Position numbers and translations under genes: made by a program. Positions 1 through 11,822 of a stretch of DNA of 64,000 nucleotides are shown piece after piece. Under the pieces are notes generated by a model. That model had not been told where the DNA came from, did not search any database, and saw nothing but the letters and a program-made list of their open reading frames with translations. This stretch comes from Mikania micrantha (lineage: Eukaryota > Streptophyta > Magnoliopsida > Asterales > Asteraceae): positions 33,051,445 to 33,115,444 of the forward strand of contig CM018690.1 of assembly GCA_009363875.1 (NCBI GenBank), written 5' to 3'. Positions within the stretch are counted from its first letter, which is position 1; every line of letters starts with the position of its first letter.

Positions 1-950
1 CTTTCATATAAATTATTATCTTTTTTAAAAATGCACCGTTAAACTCTCGTATTTTTATATTTGATTCAACTATAATCTCATGAAATTTTTTCAAAGTATA
101 TAAATGAGTTTTAACATTAATATAATAATTTTTTTTTCATCTTTCTAAAAAGTTATCTAGCTCTCCATTTTGAAAAAAAACTCCCCCATTTTTATAAATA
201 CTCCTTCACTTTTAAAAATCCCCACCTAAGTCTTTTATACAAATGATATTTTTCTTTGAAATGTATATCGTTAAATACATATTCTAAATTGATGTAACTA
301 TAGTTCGTTACGTAATGAAAGTCTGCCCATTAATTTTTAAAATCGTCATAACTTTTATATACATTATTATTTTAAAAAAAATACTCTGTTATACTCATCA
401 CATTTTTATCTTTAACTTAAGTACAATCTTATCAAATTTTTTCAATACTTTCGTAATTACCTAAATGTAAACAAGCTGTATATTAAGATAATAAGTTTTC
501 ACTATTTTTTTTTAAAATCTTTTTTCCTCCTATGATGAAAAAACCCCTCGATCCATTCTTTTAAATAAAATAACTTTTCAAAAACCTCATCAGTATATTA
601 TACAAATATATTTTTTCTATGAAAATTACATCATTAAATACAGATCGTTACATAAGTTTAATTACAACTTATTGCGTAATGTTATACTTTTTATTTCTGT
701 TTCAGCTCGTTACATTGGTTTAATTTATATTAATGCTACAACTCGTTGCATTGATCTCTCCTTTAACTTTTATTTATGTAAATTTATTTAATGGTGTAAT
801 TTTAATTAAAAAAGGAAGATTATAACTTATATTTAAGAAGAGGGGAAGGTTTTTTTAAAAGAATGGGGTGTTTTTTTTCTGAAAAAGGAGGAAAATTATT
901 GTAGCAATGTTACTTGTTGTTACATTGGTGTATTTATGAACATTTAAAAA
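1..950. repeat. AT-rich repeat region sharing a module with later inverted-repeat elements
   Basis: No gene is visible. Two stretches in the same orientation, about 28-97 and 383-447, resemble each other: both run from an ACTC(G/A)T-like word through a T-rich core to an AAATTTTTTCAA end. The same module recurs near 9255-9320, 40462-40530 and, inverted, near 41058-41115 and 42410-42470. This is probably a decayed relative of those long inverted-repeat elements, with its left end outside the window. Confidence 0.4.
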
Positions 951-1645
951 AATTGTCATGCTTATAATGAGACGAAAAGAAAATTACAACGAGTTTTATT
1001 GTGAATTTTTTATAAAAAAATTTCATAGGATAAAAAAATTATAAACATATAAAAAAACAGGGGATCTTTGATTTAAAAATAAGAAAATGTAGCGATTAAA
1101 AATAGTTAGTGACATATGAAACCATTTTGTTAAATGTTGAATTTTTTTTCTATCACTGGCTTTGGGTAAATGGTTATCACAATTGAAGTTGCTTACCATT
1201 TGATCCATCGAACCATCCCTAAGTATGTATGGTTGTCTATATATAGGCATCCTTTCAAAAAATTGCATTTGGGATTAGTGTAATTAGTGAATCTCAAACC
1301 TCAAAACGATTCGGTTTAGTTCGATTTTATTTATAGAAGGCTCAAAAAGCTAAATCAATAAAGCCAAACCATAAAGCCAAACCATGACCAAACCCGTTGA
1401 TAACAGTTTAATTTGGTTCCAATTTTATTTTAATGGTTTAGTTTTGGCTTTTATTGTTAAAAAAACAGTTACTAATTGTTTGGTTTATAGTTCTACTTGA
1501 AAACCATAAAAAGTAACCCTTAACCCCCTAAATACTTTCATAAACTTTAATAAAAGCATATCTTTACATTTTCTGAGATCGCATATAAAATTAAACTATG
1601 AAGGGTGGTAAATATACATATAACATTAGGTTAACTTGATAAAAT
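951..1645. other. Intergenic, no gene; degenerate AAACCA/TGGTTT-rich patch at about 1300-1490
   Basis: The short open frames lack protein character. Between about 1300 and 1490 the words AAACCA and TGGTTT recur on both strands, which resembles the word-iterated hAT MITEs elsewhere in this window. No terminal repeat or target duplication could be found, so it is not called as an element. Confidence 0.3.
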
Positions 1646-1650
1646 TGTAT

Positions 1651-2075
1651 TGTTGGATCAATTTCTTTGGTTTAGATTTAAACATGAATACGAAAACATG
1701 AATGAAATAGAGATTAGATGAAACCTGTGAATCCAGTGAATGCGTTGTTGATTCCAGACATCGTTCCTGAGAGATGACGATCCGATCGGGTTCCCGTTTA
1801 GGGTGTATGGTGAGGATGGAATGAGATGAGATGGCTCTTAGGGATGCTCACGAATTCTCTAAGAGATTAGGAGAATTTGTTTGTGATGTTTAGAGAGTGT
1901 AACCTTAATTATGAGCCAATTAGTCTATATTTATATACACCCAAAGGGAAACCCTAATTAGGATAATAAGGGTAATTACGTCCATCATATAATTACCTAT
2001 CTAAATGGGTATTTAATTAATTGATCAATTAGATAAATAATCATGAGGGCCACATATTAAATATTTAGTCTTACA
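1651..2075 (-). repeat. Copia 3' LTR
   Basis: 425 bp, nearly identical to 4819-5243 and bounded by the 5-bp duplication TGTAT on its left. On the minus strand it starts TGTAAGAC and ends GATCCAACA. The purine-rich tract AAGTGGGAGAA (minus) abuts it at 2076-2088. Confidence 0.95.
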
Positions 2076-2526
2076 TTCTCCCACTTGGCCAAGTGATTAT
2101 TTATTATGAGCATTAAATAAGTCTGCAGATTGATAATACTCATTTTAGTTCTAAATTGTAATCATAGCAGAGAAATACAGTCATTGAATCAGTTATTCAG
2201 TTCAAGACCCCCATTAATCATACTACAATACAAATTTAAAACTTAAGTTAGGATCAATTAACAAGTAAGCCCTTTAACGAATGATTTGTGTTATTAGTGT
2301 CTATATGTCATTAGGCATGCATAAACATATATTTAGAGACAAACAAATCAAATAAGTGAGGAAATTTCATTAATCATAAGTAAGTACATTATGCAATAAG
2401 GTCTTTACATAAGCACATCTTCGAAATATGTTCTTCGAATATCTTAGGAGGGAGACCTTTAGTCATCGGATCCGCAAGCATAACTTTAGTACTTATATAC
2501 TCAATACAAAGATTATTTTCCTCAAC

Positions 2527-4320
2527 TCACTCACGAACGAACAAGTGCTTTGCATCAAGATATAAACCAGCACCGGTCGAACTGTTACTGTTCGAGAAGT
2601 TAACGGCTGTTGAGTTATCACAGTAAAGCTTCAATGGTCTAGAGATAGAGTTAACGACTTTGAGTCCAGCGATAAGGTTTCTCAACAACATTCCATGACA
2701 GGTTGCATTGTACACTACAACGTATTCAGCCATCATAGTTGAGGTTGTTGTCAGCTGTTGCTTATGACTCTTCCATGAGATCGGTCCGCCTGCTAACATA
2801 AAAATGTACCCCGAAGTGGATTTCTTGTCATCTTTGCATTTAGCAAAGTCAGAATCAGAATAACCAACCACTTCCAAATTATCACTTCTCCTATAAGTCA
2901 GTTTGAAGTCTTTTGTCCCTTGAAGATATCTAAGTACTTTCTTAGCTGCTTTCCAGTGATCAAGGCCAGGATTAGTTTGATAACGGCCAAGCATTCCAGC
3001 AATGTATCAGGACGAGTACAGACTTGAGCATACATAAGGCTCCCGACTACTGATGCATAAGGTATCATTCTCATTTGCGCCTTTACAGCCTCAGTCTTCA
3101 GACACTGAAATGAACCGTAGACATCTCCTTTAACTACTGGAGCTACAGAGGGAGAGCAATTTTGCATGTTGTAGCGTGTGAGGACCCGTTCAATGGAAGC
3201 CTTCTGAGATAAACCCAAAAGTCCATTGACTCTATCTCGATGTATTTCGATGCCAATAACGTAAGAGGCCTCTCCGAGATCCTTCATGTCGAAATTATGA
3301 GAAAGTAAGCGCTTCGACTCATGCAACATATCTAAGTTGTTACTTGCCAGAAGAATGTCATCGACATAAAGGACAAGTATAGTAAAGTTGCTCCCACTCA
3401 TCTTGAGGTATGTGCATTGATCCACTTGATTTTTCAGGAAACCGTGTTTCCTCATCACTTCATCAAACTTTAGATACCATTGACGTGAGGCTTGCTTCAA
3501 CCCGTAAATGGATTTCTTTAGCTTGCAGACTAAATGCTCTTGACCTTCAGGCATAAAGCCCTCAGGCTGTTTCATGAACACGTCTTCATACAAGTCGCCG
3601 TTTAGGAAAGCAGTTTTGACGTCCATCTGATGCAGCTCTAAATCAAAATGAGCTACGAGGGCCATCACGATCCTTAAAGAATCTTTATGAGAGACATGAG
3701 AGAAGGTCTCTTGATAGTTAATTCCCTCTTTCTGAGTGAAACCTTTCGCAACCAATCTTGCTTTGAAGCGTTCAATGTTCCCATTCGGATCCAGTTTTGT
3801 TTTGAACACCCATTTACATCCTACGGGTTTTACTCCGTTGGGTAGTTCTACCAAATCCCAAACATCGTTTTTCTTCATGGAATCAAGCTCATCAGTCATA
3901 GCCATCTTCCATTTAGAAGACTGATCACTAGTAATGGCTTCATGATAAGAGGTAGGATCAGTAAACTTTCCGACATCCATTTCAGCTTCAGTCAGGTAGG
4001 TTACATAATCATCAAATTTAGTAGGCACTTTAGGCCTAGATGACCTCCTAAGCTGATTAGCGGGTTCAGCATGGCTGGTATTGTGTTGATGTTGATCAGA
4101 TGAGGTGCCTTCATTCTCGGTAACGTTTTGAGCAGTAGTGAGTCCTGATTGTGTCAGAGTAGGTGCAGTGAAGTTCGGAGTAGCATGGTGTACAAGAGGA
4201 GTAATCGGAGGTAAGTTAGTCGACGAGTGTCCCCCCCCCCCCCCGCGTCTTGTACTTCTTGCAAATCAGAGTCAGGATTTTCGCTGCTCCCACTGACCTT
4301 TGAATCCTCAAGGAAATGAG
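2527..4320 (-). pseudogene. Copia pol remnant: integrase end, linker, reverse transcriptase, RNase H
   Basis: Reading right to left, the piece begins with the integrase C-terminal end and a low-complexity linker (about 4320-4030). Reverse transcriptase follows (4028-3000), with the TAFLNGDLYEDVFMKQPEGF-type core and the catalytic YVDD at about 3355. RNase H (2994-2527) has the KSTSGYIFMLAGGPISWKS segment. The frame breaks near 3000, just after the RPD motif, where about seven or eight codons expected before the MLGRYQ segment are shortened and the reading frame shifts. A 14-C run at 4231-4244 also breaks the linker frame. The RNase H end is truncated by a stop. The product would be non-functional. 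Confidence 0.9.
4231..4244. repeat. 14-base C homopolymer in the Copia linker
   Basis: Fourteen consecutive C in an AT-rich context. On the coding (minus) strand it gives a glycine run and shifts the frame. It may be a true slippage expansion or a sequencing artefact. Confidence 0.9.
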
Positions 4321-4334
4321 CATGCTTTGTTTCT

Positions 4335-4620
4335 ACAATTCGAGTAACCGGAATTCGAGTACTTAGATTTCGAGTACCCTTAAATTTTCGAGTACAGTTG
4401 TTCGAGTACCTTATTTCGTAAACTTTTTAAGTTTCGAGTACATTTAAGTTTCGTGAACTTCAAAATTTCGTGAACTTCCAAAATTTCGAGTACACTAAGT
4501 TTAAAAGTAATTTCGAGTATGTTAAATTTTGAATACTCAAATTTCGAGTACTTAAAAATTTCGAGTACATCAAATTCGAATACATCAAATTTCGAGTACT
4601 TTTAAAAACGTGTATGTTAA
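4335..4620. repeat. Degenerate short repeat array, unit TTTCGAGTAC
   Basis: About fifteen imperfect copies of TTTCGAGTAC (GTACTCGAAA on the element's coding strand), spaced 10-25 bases apart by A/T-rich filler. They lie in the 5' leader of the Copia element, between the primer-binding site and the deletion junction with pol. There is no coding potential. Confidence 0.8.
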
Positions 4621-4804
4621 TTTCAAATACGTTTAAGTCCGAAAATTTTTAGGTTTACGAAAAACGCACCAAATTCACGTTTTTGTGAAAAACGAACCAG
4701 TTTTAAGGTTTTCTGGAAAAACGAACCAGTTTTCGTACTCGTTTTTCATAACTTTTTGTATTTTGAATCAATTTCGTGATTAGGAATCGATTAAACAACA
4801 TATC

Positions 4805-4816
4805 GCTCTGATACCA
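4805..4816 (-). promoter_or_regulatory. Copia primer-binding site (initiator tRNA-Met)
   Basis: The minus strand reads TGGTATCAGAGC, complementary to the 3' end of plant initiator tRNA-Met, two bases from the 5' LTR edge. This fixes the element's orientation. Confidence 0.92.
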
Positions 4817-4818
4817 CA

Positions 4819-5243
4819 TGTTGGATCGATTCCTTTGGTTTAGATTTAAACATGAATACGAAAACATGAATGAAATAGAGATTAGATGAAACCTGTGAAT
4901 CCAGTGAATGCGTTGTTGATTCCAGACATCGTTCCTGAGAGATGACGATCCGATCGGGTTCCCGTTTAGGGTGTATGGTGAGGATGGAATGAGATGAGAT
5001 GGCTCTTAGGGATGCTCACGAATTCTCTAAGAGATTAGGAGAATTTGTTTGTGATGTTTAGAGAGTGTAACCTGAATTATGAGCCAATTAGTCTCTATTT
5101 ATATACACCCAAAGGGAAACCCTAATTAGGATAATAAGGGTAATTACGTCCATTATATAATTACCTATCTAAATGGGTATTTAATTAATTGATCAATTAG
5201 ATAAATAATCATGAGGGCCACATATTAAATATTTAGTCTTACA
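4819..5243 (-). repeat. Copia 5' LTR
   Basis: 425 bp, partner of 1651-2075. It is adjacent to the primer-binding site and followed by the target duplication TGTAT (5244-5248). Confidence 0.95.
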
Positions 5244-5248
5244 TGTAT

Positions 5249-5605
5249 GTTATAGCTCATGCCTTAATTGAAGTAATTAATTATACAGATTCTTTTCTAA
5301 TAGCAAAGCCCTATTTTGGTAAAACTAAAAAAAAAAAGTTTAGTTTTTTTACTTTTAAAAATATATAACTGTTCTGTACTATTTTCAATTTAGTGGTCTA
5401 TTTAATTCTCTTATGTTTAAATTCGAATAATTAAAAAAAAAAAGGAAAAAAAACATATTTTACCTTTATGCTTAACAATCAAAACGTCTAGATGGGGAAC
5501 ACATACATACTAGACACAAGTCCATAACTATCGATTGAGGACTGTGAACAATTAGAGAATAATAGCCTAACAGTGGGTATCAAAGTGAAAAAAAATAGGA
5601 ATACA
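5249..5605. other. Intergenic AT-rich stretch, no gene
   Basis: A- and T-rich spacer between the Copia element and the next MITE. I see no supported gene or repeat. Confidence 0.5.
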
Positions 5606-5614
5606 TTATATTTT

Positions 5615-6239
5615 GAGTAAATTTTACTTTTAATTTTTTATATTTACATTAATTTTTAGAGATAGTGTTTTATCTTTAGATATTTCAAAATCAGGTTTTA
5701 AGTTTCCAAACGTCTCCAACTCGGTCCTTTATATTAACTTTGTTAAGTATCGATATGCCCCATTTGCGGTGCACACATATAATGTATATATGTGTGGGCC
5801 CTCAAGGGACTAAGTAAAATGACACCAATTTTAATGTTATTTTACTTATGGCGTTAAAAGTGCTGGGATAATTAACTTTAAACGATAACTTTGAGCCGGG
5901 GACTCCTTTGGAGCAGCCGCCGAGCAGCCTCACTACCCAACTTGGTCCTTAAAAGACTGATTTTTAAATTTATAAAGATGAAAAACATATTTATGAAAAT
6001 TTATGTAAACATAAAAGACAAAACGTAAAATTTACTATCGTTTTATTTTGACTAGTTAAATAAACATGTTTTTTTGGCATTTATGCCCTCATATTCTGTT
6101 AACACTTAACAAAGTTAATGGATAAAGGACCGAGTTTGCAACGTTTGAAAATTTAAAGGACTGATTAATAAATTTTAAAGATGAAGGAACGTATCTGAAA
6201 ATTTTTGTAAATATAAAGGATCAAAAGTGAAATTTATCC
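5615..6239. mobile_element. Mutator-type MITE, 625 bp
   Basis: The ends form long imperfect inverted repeats: the left opens GAGTAAATTTTACTTTT, and the right, reverse-complemented, opens GGATAAATTTCACTTTTG. Both arms then carry the phrase CGGTCCTTTAT and its partner. A perfect 9-bp duplication TTATATTTT flanks it (5606-5614 and 6240-6248), the length typical of Mutator-like transposition. The GC-richer centre (near 5900-5940) is non-coding. Confidence 0.8.
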
Positions 6240-6248
6240 TTATATTTT

Positions 6249-6883
6249 TTAAAATATAAATAACAAAGAAATTCTATATTGATAAATTGGATGACACCTA
6301 CACACGTTGCCACATAATATGTATAAGCAAAACCTTATAAATGCTTCGAGATGGGGAATGTGTCACGAAAAAACAAAAAAAAAATACTTATAGAAATTCA
6401 AAAATATTTAAAAAAAAAACCTCAATGTAAAAACAAACGTCAAACAATAATAGCAAAAGAAAAAAGAAAAAGATGAAAAGTTAAACATTTCAAACAAGCA
6501 TAACGATGATAATAGATTAAGCTAAAATTAAAATGTTTAAAAATTAAAAATAAAATAAAATAAAACAGGAGTCATGACCCAACAAACCATGACATGTGGG
6601 CTAATTGTAATCGTGATTTGGCACAACATGAGTTGTAAACTTGTATTTATATAGTTAATAGAGTGATTAGCTTTACATAAAAAAAAAAAAAAGAAAAAAA
6701 AAAAAGAAGAATATTACACGTTGGTTTTGCGAATAAATAATAATTGAGGAGATAAGTAAACAGGTAATGGTTTCCTTTTGTGTAGTAGAAGAATCAAGAA
6801 TGTTTCATTTTTGCACGGTTGCACACTTGCACCACTTCTTTAAATAAACATTAACTCAGCCTCTAACAGGCCATAATGCCATA
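6249..6883. other. Intergenic AT-rich stretch, no gene
   Basis: Contains A-rich runs (6420-6480 and 6680-6710) and no coding signal. Confidence 0.5.
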
Positions 6884-7170
6884 TAGAGGTGGGCAAAAAA
6901 ACCGGAACCGGAACCGGAACCGACAACCCGAACCCGAACCGGTCATACCCGAACCGGTGGGTACGAATGGATACGGTTTTTCAGACAATTAGAACCGGAA
7001 CTGGTTCCACCTGGACCCGGCCAAAAACCGAACCGGAACCGGTCAAAAACCGGTTGGAACTGGTCGAAACCTGGAACTGGAACCGGAACCGGGTATTGAC
7101 TTTGTTGACTGGAATTGGAACCGGTTGAAACCGGAACCGGTTAAAAAAAAACCCGATTTGTGCACCTCTA
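6884..7170. mobile_element. hAT-type MITE with ACCGGA-word interior, copy 1
   Basis: Terminal inverted repeats TAGAGGTGGGCA and TGTGCACCTCTA. The flanking 8-bp duplication is nearly perfect (ATGCCATA left, TTGCCATA right). The interior is built from repeated (A)ACCGGA/TTCCGGT words. Open frames across it are only the translation of these words and are not genes. Confidence 0.85.
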
Positions 7171-7343
7171 TTGCCATATGCATATGCTGCGAGCCAATCG
7201 AAGCCCAACTTATTTAATAAAGAAGGCCATTCAAATGGGCCAACACGTTGGACAGAACCTGTGGGAACGAATGAACCCTTCATATGTGATGTGAAGTTAT
7301 GAACCAAATAGACGAGAGTATAGGATTATGAGACAATTGATTG

Positions 7344-7562
7344 TAGAGGTGGGCACCGGAACCGGACATACCCGAACCGGTTGGTACAAACAGGTCCAGT
7401 TTTTTTAGACAAATTAGAACCGGAACCGGAAAAACCTGAACTTGTTCCACATGTAGCCGGCCAAAACCCGAACCGGAACTGATCAAAACCCGAAACCGGA
7501 ACCGGGTCTTGACTTTGTTAACCGGAACCGGTTTCAAAAAAAACCCGGTTTGTGCACCTCTA
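7344..7562. mobile_element. hAT-type MITE with ACCGGA-word interior, copy 2
   Basis: Same ends as copy 1 (TAGAGGTGGGCA ... TGTGCACCTCTA), 219 bp, with a perfect 8-bp duplication ATTGATTG (7336-7343 and 7563-7570). It is shorter than copy 1 because it holds fewer ACCGGA repeats. Confidence 0.9.
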
Positions 7563-7570
7563 ATTGATTG

Positions 7571-9054
7571 TGTGATCTTCTTCCCTATCCCGTACTATGT
7601 ATTTATGTAATTTCATATCCCCTTCTGAATTGTGCTTATTTATTGGTAATCATTTCATCATCAATAGAAATGTAGCGAATTCTACTGTGACCCATCAGTG
7701 ATCTAAAAGTTAGTCGTTAAAAAAATATAAATGTAGTGAATTCTATGCTCAATTGAAATACTTATCTCGTGTAATATCCATTCACAATAACATAAACCAA
7801 ATTATATAGTAGTAGTAGTTCTATGATGAATAATGGAAAATGGTATACTTGGTTTTGTATTATAATAGATATCATTGAGTGTGCGTTACGACGCGTAGCA
7901 TTGCTACAAACATGTAGTCATCTAAGACCGAAAATTGTCGATAAGAATAGATTGTTTTAAAGACTTGTACCATGTGTTATTGCTGTGGTACTTTACTATT
8001 CACATGTTCTTTTTGTCTATATATGTAATGTTAGATTGATTCACATAGAAAGGAGAATTTGTGACAAAACAATCATACACAATAAAATCACTTGTAAAAT
8101 GATTATTTGAAGGGTATGGAGAGGGCAAGATCTAGACTGAATGTACTCTATTTCTGAGAAAAGAGAGATTGTTTCTAAAAAGACCATTGGTTCAGGATAA
8201 ACACATAAACATAAACGTGCATAATCAAGCATAATACAAAAAATACGAAGACAAAAAACTCTTAATATAAAAACCACCATCATAGTTCGCTCTAATTCTC
8301 AACCAAGGGTTTTTTTTAACCTAATTGTTACCTCAATTGACTTACCTATAAAAGGATTTTGGTTTAAATCCGAACTACTGTTCATTTGATGAGTCAAAAT
8401 CAGAAGGTTTATTCAGTTGTAAGATTGCTTTTTTTTTTTTTAAGTCAGTTCGGGCATATGACTAAGTGTATTAAATCTGATGTGACGGTTAACTTTGCTA
8501 TTCCGTTCTCTCCGAATGACTCATACAAAATATACTGCAAGCTGAACTAATTAGTTCCAACTAAAAGATTAGTTTTTAATCAATATCGTCATTTACATCC
8601 ATTATTTCCATAAGCTTAGGGCATGTTTGGGATTGTTTTTTAAAATGGCTTTTTTATTAAAAGTGTTTTTTAACTTATGAGTTTTTAAAATAAAGTTTTA
8701 AAAATGTGTTTGGATTAACTTTTGGTATGTGAATATTCCGTAAGTTATTTGGATTAGCTTTTAAAGAAGTTTTTGCATTAGTTTTTAACCTATTTCATCA
8801 AAAAATTAAAAAGTTATTATAAAACTACAAATTATAACTTGTTAAAAACAATAACATTACTCAAAAGGTTAAAACAAAAGATCATTTTAATATTATCAAA
8901 CAATTTTTTTAGGGTTTTAATATTTACACGCCATCCTTATCATATATACATCATACTCAAGACAAATCAATCACATCATATTCATATAACTTTTACTTAA
9001 ATATATTTTTTAAATAGTTTTTGATTTTAAAAATTTTAAAAAGTATTGTTGTTT
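7571..9054. other. Intergenic, no gene; possible MITE end at about 8629
   Basis: No supported coding region. At about 8628 the sequence GGGCATGTTTGG begins a T/A-rich block with repeated TTTGGATTA words (8629-8800). It resembles one end of a PIF/Harbinger-type MITE, but I could not find the matching end. Confidence 0.35.
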
Positions 9055-10257
9055 TATACTGTAGGATAAAGATCAACTAAATAGTCTCTTTATCCTAAAA
9101 AGCCTAAGAAAGATTGTTGATCATTAGATTATGAGATCAAATTTAAAAGGAAAAATTTAAAATTTTAGAAGGAAAAGTTGTTAGAGGGTAATTTAGTCAT
9201 AACCACTTTCCTCTCACATTTTTTAAACATTCATAACTTTTACATACGATATTATTTTTTCAAAAAAAATATATCATAAAAACAAGCATTTTTTTATCTT
9301 TAAAATGAGTATATAATATTTCTACAAAAAATTAAATTTTTTCAGCTCAGTGTGTCTAATTATAATCATTGTGTCTTTTTAAACATTTGTGTATAATTAT
9401 CTTTTTTGTGTTTTTCTTAAAGATAATTGTGTCTTTTTTACTAGGTAATTGTGTCTTTTTTAAATATCAATGTGTTATTTATACTCATCGTTATGTCATC
9501 CTTGCTTAATATTATGTATTATGCAACATCATTGTGTCTTAAATTGTTTTGGAAAACACAAGATTGAGCAGAAACACAAAGACGTAATTATGTACAAAAG
9601 ACACAATGTCTAAACAAAAGACACAATGACCAGTACAAACACACAATTTATATACAAAAGACAATATTAAGAAGAAACACAAAAGACACAATGTCTATTC
9701 AAAAGACATAATGCCTATTCAAAAGACACAATGACTCGTCATTGTGTCTTTTTTACAGGTAATTGTGTCTTTTTCAAGATTATTGTGTTATTTATACTTG
9801 TCATTGCGTCATCTTTGCTTGACATTATGTATTATGGAACATCATTATGTCTTAAATTGTTCATGAAAGCACAACATTGAGCAGAAAGATAAAAGACACA
9901 ATTACCTACACAAAAGACACAATGACTTGTACAAAAGACACAATGACCTGTACAAAAGACACAATGAACTAAAAAAACAAAAATTTTCTATAGCAAAAAT
10001 TATATTAATTTGAAGATAAAAAAATGTTTGTTTTTATGGTATTTTTTTTCAAAAAATAATTCCGCATGTAAAAGTTATGAACGTTTAAAGAGTATGGGGG
10101 AATTTGATAAAAAGTCAACAAAAGTAGGCATGACTAAAATACCCTTCAACAACTTGATTTAATCATAGCCATTAATTAATGATCTAATGGCTCAAGATCC
10201 TTCTTAAACTTTTTAGGTTAAGTGTTATTTAGTTGAATTTAACCCTTAGACTGTATA
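9055..10257. mobile_element. Long inverted-repeat AT-rich element with TTGTGTCTTTT interior
   Basis: Left end near 9055 (TATACTGTAGGATAAA) and right end near 10257 (reverse complement TATACAGTCTAAGGG) continue into several hundred bases of imperfect complementarity, including CAACTAAATA and CCTAAAAAG. The middle (9350-9960) repeats TTGTGTCTTTT and its complement AAAAGACACAA many times in both orientations. Similar architecture is seen at 40271-41342 and 41357-42681. It is non-coding and its superfamily is uncertain. Confidence 0.6.
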
Positions 10258-11185
10258 CCAATATTTTTTTTATCGTACACCCAGCGAGGTAAAGTAAGTG
10301 TGATATATGATTCCTTCGCTTAGATCGCCACCGTATGCATGTAGAATTGTAGATCAAGCTTCATCTTTATTATACTTCTCCGTCTGGTGCGATTCGATTC
10401 GATTCACAATGAATATAGGTTGGATGTTCCATCCTCACTTGCATTTTGTAACGGATTTTAACTCCAGCAATCTATATGATTTTGTCCCCTTTATCTGCCA
10501 GCTTCGTCTTCTTCGACTCTTCATCTTCTTCGTTGTTGTTTTCGTCTGTTTATTTGTTCAGAATAGTTTTTACTATTCTTTGACCGTTAGGTTACAGAAG
10601 TTGGCTTGTAGGTTGTCGTTTGATGCAATTCGTTTTTCTTTAATTTTTATTTTGCAACAATTGAGGTTCATGTATATCCTTGGCTTTCCTCTACTTTTGT
10701 GATTAATTTTTCTCATTAGGGTTTAGGTTCATGATAATGGTGGTATTGCTGAATTGTTTTGATTATGGGTTCATGATAATCTTCTGTGCTTAATTTTTCT
10801 CATTGGGGTTTAGATTTAGAATAATGTTATGTTATTTTTTAACTTTTACTTAATTTTTATTCAAAAGAACTGGGGATTTTAGTTTAACATACAAATTATC
10901 ATTGATATGATTAGTGTTTGATGCCCTTCTATCTTGTTATTACAAATTTTCATTCGATAAGAGAAAACATAAATCTTACCTTTTGTATAATTGAAATTTG
11001 GATTTGATTAAATGTAACTTATATGAAGCTTCAGGTTAAGAAAGGGCATAACAATGATGAAATTGACTTCATTTTCGTGAAACTGTGTATGTTTGCAAAT
11101 TGACCAAATCTTATGTCATATAGACATTATGTAGTTGACTTTTAGTTTTACACATCCACAAAACTCTTCTACCTCTCCCTTCTTC
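10258..11185. other. Intergenic, no gene supported
   Basis: An open frame of 131 codons at 10307-10702 has no recognisable domain, is rich in Phe/Leu from T-rich sequence, and sits in promoter- or UTR-like pyrimidine-rich DNA. I do not call it a gene. Confidence 0.4.
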
Positions 11186-11199
11186 CTGTCTAGCCCCGC

Positions 11200-11420
11200 G
11201 ATGGTGGCATAGTGGTAAGGGGGTGAGAATCTATAATGGAGGTTCAGGTTCAAAGCCCGGCACCACCCAACTTTCCTTGGTTCACCCGATTTACCTCCCT
11301 CATGTTGGTTGTGGGACCGGTCGGTGAGGGGCGTCTAATGATGGCATTCACCATTTTGTTTCTTCCTGTCATGGCATCGGTTTCTGGTTTTGGTTTTACA
11401 ATGCATGACCTCCTCCTGCC
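11200..11420 (+). mobile_element. tRNA-derived SINE-like element
   Basis: A box-A-like stretch (TGGTGGCATAGTGGTAAGG, 11203-11220 region) is followed about 30 bases later by a good box B (GGTTCAAAGCC, 11248-11258). That is the internal RNA polymerase III promoter pair of tRNA-derived SINEs. No cloverleaf with an anticodon arm is apparent, so it is not a tRNA gene. The 3' end is not defined by a clear tail, so the limits are approximate. Confidence 0.55.
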
Positions 11421-11822
11421 TGAACCATCAATGGAGGTTACATTATGATCCGAAAGAGTTGATTATTATAGAACTAGAGGACTAAGTTAGTTTATTTGAA
11501 TTTAATCAATGATTTAGAACTGGTGGTTTATATAATTTCTATATGTTTTTAGTAGATTTATTGATAGATTATGCTATTTAGAATAAGGTTTGGTGATGAT
11601 ACATGGTTTTAGTGATCCTAGAGAGGAAATAATATTTTGGTTGTATTTTAGATCTAAAGGATCATGTTTTACATTCTGAAATAGTAAATCATTATTTGCA
11701 TTTGAGTTTGTTGTTCAGATTTTTTTAAACATGAGTAGTAGCATCCTTTTTAGAAACAACATATACGCATTGGCGTGATATGAGTATTAGCATCCTTTCA
11801 AAAATAACAAGCATTGTTTTTT

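Larger units (their letters stand above)
1651..5243 (-). mobile_element. Internally deleted Ty1/Copia LTR retrotransposon
   Basis: Two 425-bp LTRs (1651-2075 and 4819-5243) begin TGTTGGATC and end GTCTTACA on the plus strand, and they differ at about five positions. The flanking 5-bp duplication TGTAT is perfect (1646-1650 and 5244-5248). The element reads on the minus strand: a primer-binding site matching initiator tRNA-Met lies beside the right LTR, and a purine tract (plus-strand 2076-2088) lies beside the left one. Only 3.6 kb long, it keeps the end of integrase, the linker, reverse transcriptase and RNase H. Gag, protease and nearly all of integrase are missing, so it could move only with proteins supplied by a relative. 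The few LTR differences point to a recent insertion. Confidence 0.95.

Noticed and set aside
6889..7307. Open frames on both strands in the ACCGGA-rich region, and similar ones at 7280-7537 and 22360-22653
   Set aside because: They are translations of the repeated ACCGGA word inside MITEs, run on both strands at once, and end at the element edges.
10307..10702. A 131-residue open frame
   Set aside because: T-rich sequence yields a Phe/Leu-rich peptide without a domain, good context or splice partners.
11203..11260. A tRNA gene
   Set aside because: Box A- and box B-like motifs are present, but no acceptor stem or anticodon arm could be formed. A SINE head fits better.
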